52,770 nucleotides of DNA from an uncultured Bacilli bacterium (GCA_947631295.1 CANRKU010000007.1:1-52770); one strand, 5' to 3'. Shown: positions 35,216 to 45,087, numbered from the stretch's first letter. The notes: generated by a model not told the origin, from the letters alone. Numbers and translations are program-made.

Positions 35216-36460
35216 TTATTTTTTAATTAAGTTTTCCTGGCGTGATTCTTGGAATTTTTCTATAGCTTCATGGAAAGAATTTGTTGCAGTATAGGAATCC
35301 CATATAAAACTATCATCATTACTACTATCATAGTAATTTAATTGATAAATATTATCTAAATCATAAAAGGCACTACTATCTGAACAAGTCCCATTAAGAA
35401 CTATATAACTCTCATCAGGAACAGTAAAATTAGACTTTTCTGTAATTTGGATATTATTAAATCGTAAAGTAACATTGCTACTCTGTGAAGTAACATGAAT
35501 GTCTTTAAGTTCCATAGGTCTAGCAAAAGTAGCAGAAAAATATTCAACTTTATCATCTAAAACAAAATCTAAATCAAGTTCTGAAGCTAAAGTATTTTGT
35601 TTTGTGCTATATTCAAAATACGAAATATTATTCGCATTTAAAGAACCTAACAAATTATACATTTTTGTATCATTTTGTTTTTCATTACTACTATAATAAA
35701 TAGATTTCATAGGAACATTATTTTCAGCTAAAAATTCAATAAATTTAAAATTATCAGAATCATAATTATTATCATATCGTATTTCTGTTAAAACATTGGT
35801 TGCATTTGGTAAAACTTTAATAGCATTTTCGGAAACAATATTATCGAAAATAATACTATTATATAAATGATTGCTAAATGCTTCGTAATTTAGTTCTCGA
35901 CCACAAGAAAATAATTCTAAATATTTAACATTCGTTAAATTTAATTTTGAAATATCTATTTCATTATTAAAGAATTTTAATTGTAAACAGTAAGGAACCT
36001 CACGTGATAATAATAAATTTAAATTAGAATAGAATCCTTCTGGTAATTCTTTTTGAATAACATTTACACTACTCATTGAAATAGTGTAAATACCATCTTT
36101 TTCGAAATATTCAAATGCACCTTCATTAAGTTGTTCCGAAATACTATTGATAAGATTTTTATAAAAATAGGTATCTCCTAATTGAGCTGTTTCTGTAACT
36201 TTTTCTACATGTTCTAATAATTTAGCATGTTGGTTCTGTACATCTTCTAAATTTTCCAATGATGTCAAAGCAATATCTAAGCCCGTCGAATCTAATTGTA
36301 ATGTTGATAATGCTAAATTAATTTTTGCATTAGCATTATCCAAAAAGACAAAAAAAGGTTCAAATTTAGAATTTACATGAAGACAATTAAATTTTGTTAA
36401 AGAAAATATAGTAGCACCAGCTAATATAGACACAGCACATTTTATATGTTTAATTTTCAT
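35216..36460 (-). CDS. Secreted protein of unknown function, possible leucine-rich-repeat fold
   Basis: A 414-residue protein with an apparent signal or anchor sequence (IKCAVSILAGATIFSLTKF). The segment to about 120 is helical (LALSTLQLDSTGLDIALTSLENLEDV), and the rest shows irregular strand-like units such as LNLTNVKYLELFSCG, NATNVLTEIRYDNN and VTLRFNNIQITEKSNF. These resemble loose leucine-rich repeats, but no clear period can be fixed. No catalytic motif is recognised. AGGGGGA precedes the ATG. It has a strong promoter inside the end of the GDPD gene and its own terminator. Confidence 0.6.
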   Translation of the reverse strand: MKIKHIKCAVSILAGATIFSLTKFNCLHVNSKFEPFFVFLDNANAKINLALSTLQLDSTGLDIALTSLENLEDVQNQHAKLLEHVEKVTETAQLGDTYFYKNLINSISEQLNEGAFEYFEKDGIYTISMSSVNVIQKELPEGFYSNLNLLLSREVPYCLQLKFFNNEIDISKLNLTNVKYLELFSCGRELNYEAFSNHLYNSIIFDNIVSENAIKVLPNATNVLTEIRYDNNYDSDNFKFIEFLAENNVPMKSIYYSSNEKQNDTKMYNLLGSLNANNISYFEYSTKQNTLASELDLDFVLDDKVEYFSATFARPMELKDIHVTSQSSNVTLRFNNIQITEKSNFTVPDESYIVLNGTCSDSSAFYDLDNIYQLNYYDSSNDDSFIWDSYTATNSFHEAIEKFQESRQENLIKK

Positions 36461-36489
36461 ATCGCAATTCCCCCTTAATAAGTGGGAAT

Positions 36490-36518
36490 ATTATATCTCT
36501 TTTTTTACTAAAAGTCAA
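36490..36518 (-). promoter_or_regulatory. Strong sigma-A promoter of the secreted protein gene
   Basis: Minus-strand TTGACT (36513-36518), 17 bp, TATAAT (36490-36495). The -35 lies within the 3' end of the GDPD coding region. Confidence 0.7.
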
Positions 36519-37239
36519 TATTTTTATGGTAAAAATAAAATTCGCCTACAAAGTAACTATCCGCAAACATTTTCACTTTTTCTAACTTTTCTTGACAATC
36601 AATAGTCCATACAAAAACAGGTTTTTCTTTTCTAAAATACTTTACCATCCTATAAGAAACAAGTTGATAGTTTACACTAATAAAGTCTGGTTTAAGATAA
36701 GAAATAATACTTTTTCTTTGCATTAAAAAATCATAAATAGAATATTTTCTATCAGCTATCAATAAACCTACCAAATAATGACTATGTTTTAAAAACCAAT
36801 GTACTATTCTAATATCAAAAGATTGAATTAGAATTTTTCCAGAGTATGTTTCTAAAAGTTGAACTACTTTTTGACAGTATTCCTGGTAAGAATAAATAGT
36901 TGTTTTTTTGATTTCTATAACCAATAAAACTTTACCTGCTATTAACTGTAAAACATCCTTAAGTAAAGGAATAGAACTATCAGTATTAGGAAAAGGTAAT
37001 TTTTTTAACTCTGGATATGTATAATTAGATATCTTTTGATCAATACCCATCAATCTGTTTAAAGTGTCATCATGATATACAACAATATTTCCATCTTTCA
37101 AAACATGAATATCCAATTCAATAGGAACTTTTTTTTCCAAAGCAAGAGAAAAAGCAGAAATAGTATTTTCTACAATTCCATTAACTTGAATACCCCTATG
37201 TGCAATATATAATCCTCTTAATTCATCTAATTTCATCAT
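36508..37239 (-). CDS. Glycerophosphodiester phosphodiesterase
   Basis: A 243-residue GDPD TIM-barrel enzyme with its active-site set: AHRG at the start, ENTISAF, ELDIHVLKDGNIVVYHDDTL and VIEIKK. It splits glycerophosphodiesters to glycerol-3-phosphate and an alcohol. It lacks a signal peptide, so it is probably cytoplasmic. The ribosome site before the tandem ATG codons is weak. A 32-codon ORF with a strong site lies immediately upstream and may be translated with it. Confidence 0.87.
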   Translation of the reverse strand: MMKLDELRGLYIAHRGIQVNGIVENTISAFSLALEKKVPIELDIHVLKDGNIVVYHDDTLNRLMGIDQKISNYTYPELKKLPFPNTDSSIPLLKDVLQLIAGKVLLVIEIKKTTIYSYQEYCQKVVQLLETYSGKILIQSFDIRIVHWFLKHSHYLVGLLIADRKYSIYDFLMQRKSIISYLKPDFISVNYQLVSYRMVKYFRKEKPVFVWTIDCQEKLEKVKMFADSYFVGEFYFYHKNIDF

Positions 37240-37250
37240 ACACTATGATA

Positions 37251-37349
37251 TTACTTTCGTGAATAATTATTTGTATAAGTGATTAATTTAGCTTGTACCA
37301 CCTTTTTTTCCATTTTATTTAAAATTTCTATAACATGTAAATAATTCAT
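37251..37349 (-). CDS. Small ORF, 32 aa, unknown
   Basis: An AGGAGG site with good spacing precedes ATG, giving MNYLHVIEILNKMEKKVVQA and then KLITYTNNYSRK. The first 24 residues would form an amphipathic helix. The stop lies 11 bp before the GDPD start, so it could be a leader peptide or a small protein. No family is recognised. Confidence 0.5.
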   Translation of the reverse strand: MNYLHVIEILNKMEKKVVQAKLITYTNNYSRK

Positions 37350-37495
37350 ACGAACCTCCTATTATTCTTATTATAAAATAATTTATTACCAAAATCATCA
37401 ATTCGACAAAACAAGTCAAATTTTGTTAAAAAACAAATGAGAAAAAAGATGGAAAAAATCTTATACATATAGTATAATATGATATAGGTGATTTA

Positions 37496-38104
37496 ATGGA
37501 ATATAATAAAGGAAACTCTTTAAAGGAAATTCTAAATCAAAAGCAAGTATTTCATAATAATCGTGGTATGAATTTAGAAAATGATATCAATCTATCTAAC
37601 CAATATTATATTGATACTAAACAAGCTTTTATCTATAAAAAACCAACACCTATCAAGATTTTAAAAGTAAGCTATCCTAGCAAAACGAATAAAACAGGAA
37701 AAATCACAATAAAAGAAGCTTACTTTGAATCACCATCTACTACCGATTATAATGGATTATATCAAGGAAAATACATTGACTTTGAAGCTAAAGAAACGAA
37801 TAATGAAAGTTATTTTCCATTAGAAAACATCCATCCTCATCAGATGAACCACTTAAGAAATATTTTGGAAAATGGTGGAATTGCCTTTGTCATTATAAGA
37901 TTTATAAAATATAATAAAACCTTTTTATTATTTGCTAGTGACTTTTTTTCTTATATTGATGATACAACTAGAAAATCGATTCCTTATGAATATTTTCTAA
38001 CAAAAGGATATGAAATTAAAGAAAAATATGCACCTAGATTAGATTACTTGGAAATTATAAAAAAATATATGGAGGTAAATTATGATCAAAATGTCACAGA
38101 ATAA
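37496..38104 (+). CDS. recU: Holliday junction resolvase RecU
   Basis: A 202-residue RecU. FHNNRGMNLENDINLSNQYY marks the N-terminus, the acid at TTDYNGLYQGKYIDFEAKET supplies the D, E and K nuclease residues, and HPHQMNHLRNILENGGIAFVIIRF follows. It cuts Holliday junctions and modulates RecA. AGGTGA precedes the ATG. It overlaps the PBP1A gene by 23 bp, the classic recU-ponA pair of Firmicutes. Confidence 0.93.
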   Translation: MEYNKGNSLKEILNQKQVFHNNRGMNLENDINLSNQYYIDTKQAFIYKKPTPIKILKVSYPSKTNKTGKITIKEAYFESPSTTDYNGLYQGKYIDFEAKETNNESYFPLENIHPHQMNHLRNILENGGIAFVIIRFIKYNKTFLLFASDFFSYIDDTTRKSIPYEYFLTKGYEIKEKYAPRLDYLEIIKKYMEVNYDQNVTE

Positions 38105-40763
38105 AAAAAATTATGCAAAATCTAATAAAACAAGAAAAAAGAATAAAAAATTTAAAATAGAAAAACCAATGATTATAGTAGGAATCATTATTCTTACTTT
38201 AATCATCTTTAGCTATTTTATTCTAGGACTTGAATTAACAATTGTCTTAACAATTGGAATTTTACTTATTTTAGGAATTGCCCGATTATTAGATAAGATT
38301 AAATCCAAACCTAAAAGAAAAAAAGTATTAAATATTATCCTTATTATTTTTTTAATTTTAGCAATTATAGCAGCCTTAATTGTTGGAGGTTTTTTAATTA
38401 AAATTATACATGATGCACCTGATTTTGATATCACTCAATTAACCAAACAAGAGTCAAGTATCTTTTATGATAAAGATGGAAATGAATTTTATCGTACAGG
38501 TGAACAGCAAAGAGAAAATGTCACCTATGATGACTTGCCAGAAATCTTTATTGATGCTTTAATTGCAACAGAAGATTCCAGATTCTTTCAACATAATGGT
38601 TTTGATGCTCCTCGTTTTTTAAAAGCAACCATTGGACAATTATTAGGCCATCGAGATGCTGGTGGTGCATCAACTCTATCAATGCAGTTAATTACCAATA
38701 CTTACACAGATCCAGGTAGAACAAAAACGCATGGTATAGAAGGAATTATTCGTAAATTAGAGGATATTTATTTAGCAGTATTTAAATTAGAGAAAAACTT
38801 TACAAAAGAACAAATTATTGAATATTATGTGAACAACTATGACTTATCTAGTAATGCCTGGGGAGTAGAACAAGCATCCCAAACTTATTTTGGAAAAAGT
38901 GTAAGGGATTTAAATTTATCAGAAGCAGCTTTACTAGTAGGAATATTTAATAACCCTACAGCATATAACCCTATCAGAAATCCTTATAGTGCTTATAAAC
39001 GAAGAGAAGATGTATTAAGCTTAATGGTAAGACATGGATATATTACACAAGAAGAAGCTGATATGGCAAATGCTCTTCCTATCACCTCTTTATTAACAGA
39101 TAAAAATTATACAGATGATTATGAAGGATATATTGATACCGTAATTTCTGAATTAAATGAAAAATACAATATTAACCCAAAAACAACATCAGTACTTGTA
39201 TATACTAACATGGATAGAAATAGACAAAAAGGCTTAGATGAAGTAATGAATGGAAATAGTAGATACCAATGGCCTAATGATACCATTCAAAGCGGTGTTG
39301 CTGTTGTTGAAGTAGCAACCGGAAAGGTAGTAGCAATTGGTGCTGGACATAATCGTTCAAGGAGTACTTGGAACTTTGCTATCGACGAAAAAAATCAAAT
39401 TGGATCAACCGCAAAACCTATCTTTGACTACGGACCAGCTATTGAATATTTAAATTGGTCTACTTATCAACAAATTGTAGATGAACCTTGGAGTTATTCA
39501 ACTGGCCAATCTATTAACAACTCTGATAGACAATTCTGGGGATCCATGAGTATGAGAGAAGCATTAGCACAATCTAGAAATATCCCAGCTTTAAAAGCTT
39601 TCCAAGAAGTTCAATCACAAGTAGGAAATCAAAAAATTTATGAGTTTGTAACTAACCTAGGATTGACCCCTGAAACAAATAATGGCCAAATCTATGAATC
39701 TAGTGCACTAGGTGCAATTGATGGAATCAATGCCTTACAAATGGCAGCAGCCTATGCAGCATTCGCCAATGGCGGTACCTATATCGAACCATTAACTATT
39801 AATAAAATTGTATTTAGAGAAAATAATGATGTTAAAACAATTAAACCAAAAGAAACAAAAGTAATGAGTGAAGCAACTGCCTTTATGATTAGTGATATGC
39901 TAGTTACAGCAGTTCAATCCGGATTAAGTAGTGGTGCTAAAATTAATGGTGTTACTCTTGCAGCAAAAACAGGTACAACCAACTTTACAGATGAAGATAA
40001 AGCAAAAAAAGGATTATCTAGTGATGCTGTAAATGATGTTTGGGTAGTTGGATTTGATCCAGAATATGCCGTATCAATGTGGTATGGATATAAAGAGGTA
40101 AGTAAAGAATATCATTTAAGACAAACTCCTGCTGTTATTCAAAGAGGAAAATTATATCAAGCAATTGGCAATGTAATCTTCAATAAAAATACAGGAAAAA
40201 CCTTTACACAACCAACAAGTGTCATTGAAAAATGTGTTGAAAAAGGAAGCTGGCCACCTGCATTACCTAGCGCTGGTACACCATCAGATCAAATTACTTG
40301 TGAATACTTTAAAACAGGATCAGAACCACAAGAAGTTTCATCAAAATATAATAAATTAAAAACAGTTAGTAATTTAAAGGTAACTTATGACGAAAAAAAT
40401 CAAAAAATAAAAATTACATGGTCTAAAATAAATGCTCCTGCAGAAAACCAATCATTAGGAGAATTTGGATATAACATATATTATAATGATGTATTATTAG
40501 ACTTTACAACCAATAATTCTTATACAATCGAAGCTAATACCAATATATCTGGAACATATAAAGTAGTAACAACATTTAAAAATTATAGTGGTAATCAAAG
40601 TGATCCAGCAATTTATAATTTTACATATAAAAAAGAAGAAGAAAATAAAGAAACACCTTCTCCTACTGCTTCACCTAGTCCTACTACTAATCCATCCCCA
40701 TCTGCAAATCCGAGCCCATCTAGTTCTCCTAATCCATCAGCTACCACAAAACCTAAGGAATAA
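38082..40763 (+). CDS. ponA: Class A penicillin-binding protein (PBP1A) with FN3-like domain and Pro/Ser tail
   Basis: An 893-residue bifunctional peptidoglycan synthase. A basic cytoplasmic head is followed by three hydrophobic segments (30-110), one or two more than usual. The GT51 glycosyltransferase domain has TEDSRFFQHNGFD (Glu164). The transpeptidase domain has STAK (Ser442), SRN and KTGTT (629-633). A fibronectin-type-III-like domain (about 765-855) and a tail of Pro-Ser repeats end the protein, perhaps spanning the wall. It overlaps recU and shares its operon; GpsB encoded nearby is a known regulator of this class. Confidence 0.95.
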   Translation: MIKMSQNKKNYAKSNKTRKKNKKFKIEKPMIIVGIIILTLIIFSYFILGLELTIVLTIGILLILGIARLLDKIKSKPKRKKVLNIILIIFLILAIIAALIVGGFLIKIIHDAPDFDITQLTKQESSIFYDKDGNEFYRTGEQQRENVTYDDLPEIFIDALIATEDSRFFQHNGFDAPRFLKATIGQLLGHRDAGGASTLSMQLITNTYTDPGRTKTHGIEGIIRKLEDIYLAVFKLEKNFTKEQIIEYYVNNYDLSSNAWGVEQASQTYFGKSVRDLNLSEAALLVGIFNNPTAYNPIRNPYSAYKRREDVLSLMVRHGYITQEEADMANALPITSLLTDKNYTDDYEGYIDTVISELNEKYNINPKTTSVLVYTNMDRNRQKGLDEVMNGNSRYQWPNDTIQSGVAVVEVATGKVVAIGAGHNRSRSTWNFAIDEKNQIGSTAKPIFDYGPAIEYLNWSTYQQIVDEPWSYSTGQSINNSDRQFWGSMSMREALAQSRNIPALKAFQEVQSQVGNQKIYEFVTNLGLTPETNNGQIYESSALGAIDGINALQMAAAYAAFANGGTYIEPLTINKIVFRENNDVKTIKPKETKVMSEATAFMISDMLVTAVQSGLSSGAKINGVTLAAKTGTTNFTDEDKAKKGLSSDAVNDVWVVGFDPEYAVSMWYGYKEVSKEYHLRQTPAVIQRGKLYQAIGNVIFNKNTGKTFTQPTSVIEKCVEKGSWPPALPSAGTPSDQITCEYFKTGSEPQEVSSKYNKLKTVSNLKVTYDEKNQKIKITWSKINAPAENQSLGEFGYNIYYNDVLLDFTTNNSYTIEANTNISGTYKVVTTFKNYSGNQSDPAIYNFTYKKEEENKETPSPTASPSPTTNPSPSANPSPSSSPNPSATTKPKE

Positions 40764-40822
40764 TAAAAGAATATTAAATTTCGTTCATAACGTTCTCAAC
40801 ATAAATAGAAGGATTAATTATG

Positions 40823-40861
40823 AAAGGATTGTAACCTAAATAAAACAGGTAACAATCCTTT
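40823..40861 (+). terminator. Terminator of the recU-ponA unit
   Basis: AAAGGATTGT (40823-40832) pairs with ACAATCCTTT (40852-40861), followed by AGTTTTTTC. Confidence 0.8.
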
Positions 40862-40887
40862 AGTTTTTTCATATTGGTATCTACTAT

Positions 40888-41628
40888 TTACTGTAATAAT
40901 AAACTACTAATAAACATAAAAACAACACCGATAATAAAAAAGAAAATAGTTTGCATTGGTTTATAATATTTAAAACTAGAAGGTAATAATTCATAAATAG
41001 AAATATGCATCATAATACCCGCAATGATAGCATATAAACATCCCATAAAGAAATCATTACTAAAACCAACTAAAAAGATAGAGGCTAGAATAGCTCCTAA
41101 AAATTCACTCATTCCAGACACCAAAGTATAAAAGAAAGCTTTTATTCTGCTACCAGTACTATAATAAATAGGAACAGCTACACTAATACCTTCAGGAATA
41201 TTATGAAGTGCTAAAGCTATTGCCAAAGTGATGCCTAATTTCAAATCATGATTAGAAGTCAAAAAGGTAGCAATTCCTTCAGGAATATTATGAAGCATAA
41301 TCGCAATCATAGAAATCATACCTACCCGATATAATGTTGAATCTTGATAAGTATTATCAGGTAGATATTTATCAATCGTCATAGAAATAATTACTCCAAT
41401 TACAACAAACAAACTACAAATCAAAAAAGCAGGCAACATATAGTATACTTTACTTATAGAATGAAAAGAAGTAGGAATTAAATCATAAATAGATATTAAA
41501 AACATCACACCACTAGCAAAAGCTAAAGAAGAAATAAGAACACGATTAGATTGATTTCTTAAATAAACAAATAAAAAACCAATTAAAGTACTACAACCAG
41601 CTAAAAAAGTAATCATAAATGGTATCAT
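40888..41628 (-). CDS. zupT: ZIP family metal transporter (ZupT-like)
   Basis: A 246-residue membrane protein with eight predicted hydrophobic helices. Two copies of the metal-site motif HNIPEG lie in helices 4 and 5 (MLHNIPEGIATF and ALHNIPEGISVA). ZIP proteins import zinc and sometimes iron or manganese. The ATG at 41628 was chosen over an upstream GTG because AAAGGTGA precedes it. Transcribed alone, convergent with ponA. Confidence 0.9.
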   Translation of the reverse strand: MIPFMITFLAGCSTLIGFLFVYLRNQSNRVLISSLAFASGVMFLISIYDLIPTSFHSISKVYYMLPAFLICSLFVVIGVIISMTIDKYLPDNTYQDSTLYRVGMISMIAIMLHNIPEGIATFLTSNHDLKLGITLAIALALHNIPEGISVAVPIYYSTGSRIKAFFYTLVSGMSEFLGAILASIFLVGFSNDFFMGCLYAIIAGIMMHISIYELLPSSFKYYKPMQTIFFFIIGVVFMFISSLLLQ

Positions 41629-41673
41629 AGTATTCACCTTTATAATATATGTTAAAAATACTATTACTAGAAC

Positions 41674-41701
41674 TTGAGAAATTAAAATAAAATGATATAA
41701 T
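41674..41701 (+). promoter_or_regulatory. Sigma-A promoter of mscL
   Basis: TTGAGA (41674-41679), 16 bp, TATAAT (41696-41701), then AAAAAGGAG before the start at 41723. Confidence 0.65.
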
Positions 41702-41722
41702 AATTAAAAAAGGAGACTAACT

Positions 41723-42124
41723 ATGAAAAATATAATCAGTGAATTTAAAGAATTTATCGCTCGTGGAAATGTAATTGATTTAGCCGTAGGTGTAATTGTA
41801 GGATCTGCATTTGGTAAAATTGTTACCTCTTTAGTAAATGATATTTTGATGCCTATAATTGGAGTTATTTTAGGAGGAATTAATTTTACTAATTTAACAA
41901 TAAAATTTAAAGATGCAACAATTTACTATGGCAATTTCATACAAAATGTTATTGATTTCTTAATTGTTGCTTTCTGTATTTTTATCTTTGTAAAAATGGT
42001 AAATACTGTTACAACAAAGAAAAAGAAAAAAGAAGAAGAGAAAAAGGAGCCTACTAAAAGCGAAGAAATATTGCTTTTAGAACAAATTAGAGATTTATTA
42101 AAAAAGAAGAAAAACAAAGATTAG
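41723..42124 (+). CDS. mscL: Large-conductance mechanosensitive channel MscL
   Basis: A 133-residue channel with N-terminal amphipathic helix [24 protein letters not shown] leading into TM1, a short loop and TM2 ([19 protein letters not shown]). A Lys/Glu-rich tail is followed by the C-terminal helix [18 protein letters not shown]. It opens under membrane tension to release solutes during osmotic downshift. Its own promoter and a shared terminator make it a single-gene unit. Confidence 0.95.
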   Translation: MKNIISEFKEFIARGNVIDLAVGVIVGSAFGKIVTSLVNDILMPIIGVILGGINFTNLTIKFKDATIYYGNFIQNVIDFLIVAFCIFIFVKMVNTVTTKKKKKEEEKKEPTKSEEILLLEQIRDLLKKKKNKD

Positions 42125-42147
42125 TATAGTAAAAAATACTAATCTTT
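42116..42147. terminator. Bidirectional terminator between mscL and nth
   Basis: AAAGATTAGTAT (42116-42127) pairs with ATACTAATCTTT (42136-42147), overlapping both the mscL and nth ends. Confidence 0.75.
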
Positions 42148-42765
42148 GTTTTCTTTCTGACAAATTTCTTTTAACATGCAATTTTCACATAAAGGTTTTT
42201 GGCTTTTACATTGATATCGCCCAAATAAAACCATTTGTAAATGTCTTTTACTCCAATTTTGTTTTTGATAAACTTGCTGCAATTTTTTTTCTACTTCCAA
42301 AACAGAATCATTGTTTTTAGCAAGCCCCAATCGTTTACTAACCCTATCAACATGAGTATCAACAGCAATATTATCTTCGTGAAACCATTCACTTAATACA
42401 ACATTAGCAACTTTTCTACCAATACCTGGCATAGTTTCTAAAAGCTTTCGATTATTGGGAACTTTACCATTATAATCATTCCATAAAATATTAGCAATTT
42501 CTATTAAATAAGTAGCTTTACGATTATAAGTACCAATAGGTCGAATAATATCAATAATATCTGCGATTTTGGCATCTTTTAATTCTTCTAATGATTGATA
42601 TTTATTAAATAAAACTTTTGTTACTTGATTAACACTTTTATCAGTAGCCTGTGCACTCAACATAACAGCAATTAATAATTCATAATCCTTTTTATAATTT
42701 AATTCACATTTAGGATTAGGATATAAATCTTCTAAATATTGCTCAATCAACTGAATTTTCTTCAT
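42139..42765 (-). CDS. nth: Endonuclease III
   Basis: A base-excision glycosylase/AP lyase. The helix-hairpin-helix LLETMPGIGRKVANVVL, the catalytic Asp segment VDTHVDRVSKRLGL and the FeS cysteines (CKSQKPLCENCMLKEIC) are intact. It removes oxidised pyrimidines. The frame opens at 42795 inside dnaD; the ATG at 42765 after GGAGAAG is my preferred start, giving 208 residues, the typical length. dnaD-nth is the standard Firmicutes order. Confidence 0.93.
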   Translation of the reverse strand: MKKIQLIEQYLEDLYPNPKCELNYKKDYELLIAVMLSAQATDKSVNQVTKVLFNKYQSLEELKDAKIADIIDIIRPIGTYNRKATYLIEIANILWNDYNGKVPNNRKLLETMPGIGRKVANVVLSEWFHEDNIAVDTHVDRVSKRLGLAKNNDSVLEVEKKLQQVYQKQNWSKRHLQMVLFGRYQCKSQKPLCENCMLKEICQKENKD

Positions 42766-43435
42766 CTTCTCCATCTTCAAACCAGTCATATTCAAACAAC
42801 TCCAATTTTTCTTTCTTTTCCTGATTTTTTCTAAATTTTAAACGATTATTTTGAACATCTTCAGGAGTTCGAATTCCCTTCTTAGACCATTCAAAAATAA
42901 TTTTATCAATATATCTTAAATTACATACACCACTATAAACAGCTTCCTTTAAAGCTTCTATAATTAAATCTTCTCGTGTACCATCCTCTAACCAAGCACT
43001 AATAATTTCATATTCCATTGAAGTCAGAGGTCTAGCAAACTCTTTCTCAATTATTTCAAAAATATTACTATTTTTTTCTTCCTCTATCTTTTCCTGATTC
43101 ATATCTGCTATCAATATATTAGTTAGCTTTTCATAAAATAAATCTAAAATAACATATTCTTCCATCACATTTTTATCATTTTTAATAACCTCTAAACTAA
43201 TATAATTTTTTTCTGTTAAATTATCGATATAAGATAGTACTTCTTCTAAAGTTAAATTTAAATCTTTGGATAAACGACTAGGATCAAAAATAAACTGAGA
43301 ACCTAAGTTTGTTAAATAAATTAAAAATATAAATTCTGGAAAGGAAATATCAAACTTATCTCTTAGTTGAAACAAAGATAAAGGTACTACAAAATTTCCT
43401 TTTTTTAATAATTCAATTATCTTGCTATTTTTCAT
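42743..43435 (-). CDS. dnaD: DNA replication protein DnaD
   Basis: A 230-residue protein with the winged-helix DnaD N-domain (FVVPLSLFQLRDKFDISFPEFIFLIYL) and the DnaB_2-type C-domain (NIFEIIEKEFARPLTSMEYEIISAWL, ending KFRKNQEKKE). It acts in primosome loading of the replicative helicase with DnaA and DnaB/DnaI. GGAGG precedes the ATG. The acidic tail overlaps nth. Confidence 0.9.
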   Translation of the reverse strand: MKNSKIIELLKKGNFVVPLSLFQLRDKFDISFPEFIFLIYLTNLGSQFIFDPSRLSKDLNLTLEEVLSYIDNLTEKNYISLEVIKNDKNVMEEYVILDLFYEKLTNILIADMNQEKIEEEKNSNIFEIIEKEFARPLTSMEYEIISAWLEDGTREDLIIEALKEAVYSGVCNLRYIDKIIFEWSKKGIRTPEDVQNNRLKFRKNQEKKEKLELFEYDWFEDGEDEENSVD

Positions 43436-43478
43436 AATTCCTCCATTTAATTTATTATTATACCAAAACTTGAAAAAA

Positions 43479-43499
43479 AGTACACTAATCTTGTGTACT
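43479..43499 (-). terminator. Terminator of cca
   Basis: AGTACAC pairs with GTGTACT around a seven-base loop; seven T follow on the minus strand. It includes the cca stop. Confidence 0.75.
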
Positions 43500-44585
43500 A
43501 TGGTAATGATCTAAAATATATTTTTCTAAAATCTCTTTTTTATTTTCTAACTTTCCAATCAAAATTTGCCTCTCGATATCTATTAAAATTTCCTTTAAAT
43601 ACCCCCCTGGTTGACGAGCTAATAATTTCATAATATCTCTGCCATTAATCAAAATATCAGTACGACATTTAATAGGTAAATCTTGATACATTTTAGTAAC
43701 TTTTTTTCGATCAATTTTCTTAATATCAGCCACTATACTATTTACATATAAACCATATTTATATAAAGAAAATGAATTAATATCACTATTTAGAACCTCT
43801 CGAATCTGTTTCATCAATTCTCTCTCATTCTTAGTAAAAGGGTAAATATTATCTACGTCAAGCTGGGTCCAAATACCAATTAAATCATCAAAAGTTTTCA
43901 AATCTTTTAAATTAGTTAATTCTAATTCTTTATCCAATCCTAATTCTAAAAGAAGTTTAATTCCATATCTTACATTAACATTAGCAAAAATTTTATTCAA
44001 TTCTTCTTTTTTTCGATCAAAAGATAAATTTCTAACATAATGTCTAGTCTCAATAATTGCATCCTTTATTTCTTGACTAAGAGAAAAATTCAAACTAGTA
44101 GCAAAACGAACTGCTCTTAGTATACGAAGGGCATCTTCAGAAAATTTATTAATACTATCTCCAACTGTACGAATTTCTCTTTTATCTAAATCCTCTTTTC
44201 CATTCAATAAATCAATAATTTTTCCATCTTTATTCATACAAATCGTATTAATACGAAAGTCTCTTCTATTTAAATCTTCTAATAAATCATCAATATATTC
44301 AAATTCAATAGGTTTACGATTATTTAGATACCTAATTTCCTTACGAAAAGTAGTAATCTCAAACCTAATATTCTTAACTACAACGGTAATAGAACCATAA
44401 GCTTCATTAGGTAAACAAGAATTAGGAAAAATACTACGAATATCACTAGGTCTAGCATTTGTACAAATATCGATATCATTAGAAGTAATTCCTAACAATT
44501 GATCACGTACAAAACCACCAACAATATACGCAATATAACCATGATCTTCAATTGTTTTTATTAATTTTAAAGCTGTATTAAGCAT
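43485..44585 (-). CDS. cca: CCA tRNA nucleotidyltransferase
   Basis: A class II nucleotidyltransferase: YIVGGFVRDQLLGITSNDIDICT carries the catalytic acids, then RRDFRINTICMN and EDALRILRAVRFATSL. It adds or repairs the 3' CCA end of tRNA. About 366 residues, close to Bacillus Cca; no HD domain is seen. I chose the ATG at 44585 over the upstream GTG because AGGTGA lies seven bases before. Confidence 0.93.
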   Translation of the reverse strand: MLNTALKLIKTIEDHGYIAYIVGGFVRDQLLGITSNDIDICTNARPSDIRSIFPNSCLPNEAYGSITVVVKNIRFEITTFRKEIRYLNNRKPIEFEYIDDLLEDLNRRDFRINTICMNKDGKIIDLLNGKEDLDKREIRTVGDSINKFSEDALRILRAVRFATSLNFSLSQEIKDAIIETRHYVRNLSFDRKKEELNKIFANVNVRYGIKLLLELGLDKELELTNLKDLKTFDDLIGIWTQLDVDNIYPFTKNERELMKQIREVLNSDINSFSLYKYGLYVNSIVADIKKIDRKKVTKMYQDLPIKCRTDILINGRDIMKLLARQPGGYLKEILIDIERQILIGKLENKKEILEKYILDHYHSTQD

Positions 44586-44659
44586 ATTTTGTATCACCTA
44601 TTATCATTATACCATCTTTTCCATAAATCACCAATGACTGATTTTCGAAATTGACATAA

Positions 44660-44685
44660 AAAGAATGAACTCACGTCCATTCTTT
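44660..44685 (-). terminator. Terminator of hup
   Basis: AAAGAATG pairs with CATTCTTT, with a T-run tail on the minus strand. Confidence 0.75.
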
Positions 44686-44706
44686 CATACTACTTATTTT
44701 ATATAA

Positions 44707-44979
44707 TTAGTTAAGAGCATCTTTTAATGCTGAAGCAGCTTTAAATCTTGCTGACTTGCTAGCTTTAATATGAACTGTAGCTCCAGTTTGTGGATTACGT
44801 CCTTCACGAGCTGCTCTTTCTCCAACTGAGAAAGTACCAAAACCTGGGAATGTAACTTTTCCTCCTGCCTTTAATACTTCTGTGATTTCATCCCAAACAG
44901 CTTTAATAGCACGATCTGAATCAGCTTTTGTGAAACCAGTTTTTTCTGCTACTGCTTCTACGAATTCTGCTTTTTTCAT
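44707..44979 (-). CDS. hup: DNA-binding protein HU
   Basis: A 90-residue HU: MKKAEFVEAVAEKTGFTKAD, FPGFGTFSVGERAAREGRNPQTG (the DNA-binding arm, with the conserved RNPxTG) and the C-terminal KAASALKDALN. It bends and packs DNA. The start is the ATG at 44979 after a GGAGGT site; the frame is open 11 codons further but without a usable site. Its place near spoIVA and der follows the Bacillus order. Confidence 0.95.
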   Translation of the reverse strand: MKKAEFVEAVAEKTGFTKADSDRAIKAVWDEITEVLKAGGKVTFPGFGTFSVGERAAREGRNPQTGATVHIKASKSARFKAASALKDALN

Positions 44980-45087
44980 GTAATAACCTCCATAAATTAA
45001 TTTTAAGCACATATATCATGCTTACATATCAAGAATAGCATGAAATAATTATAAAATCAACTAATTTGACAGTTTTTTTACTAAAAA

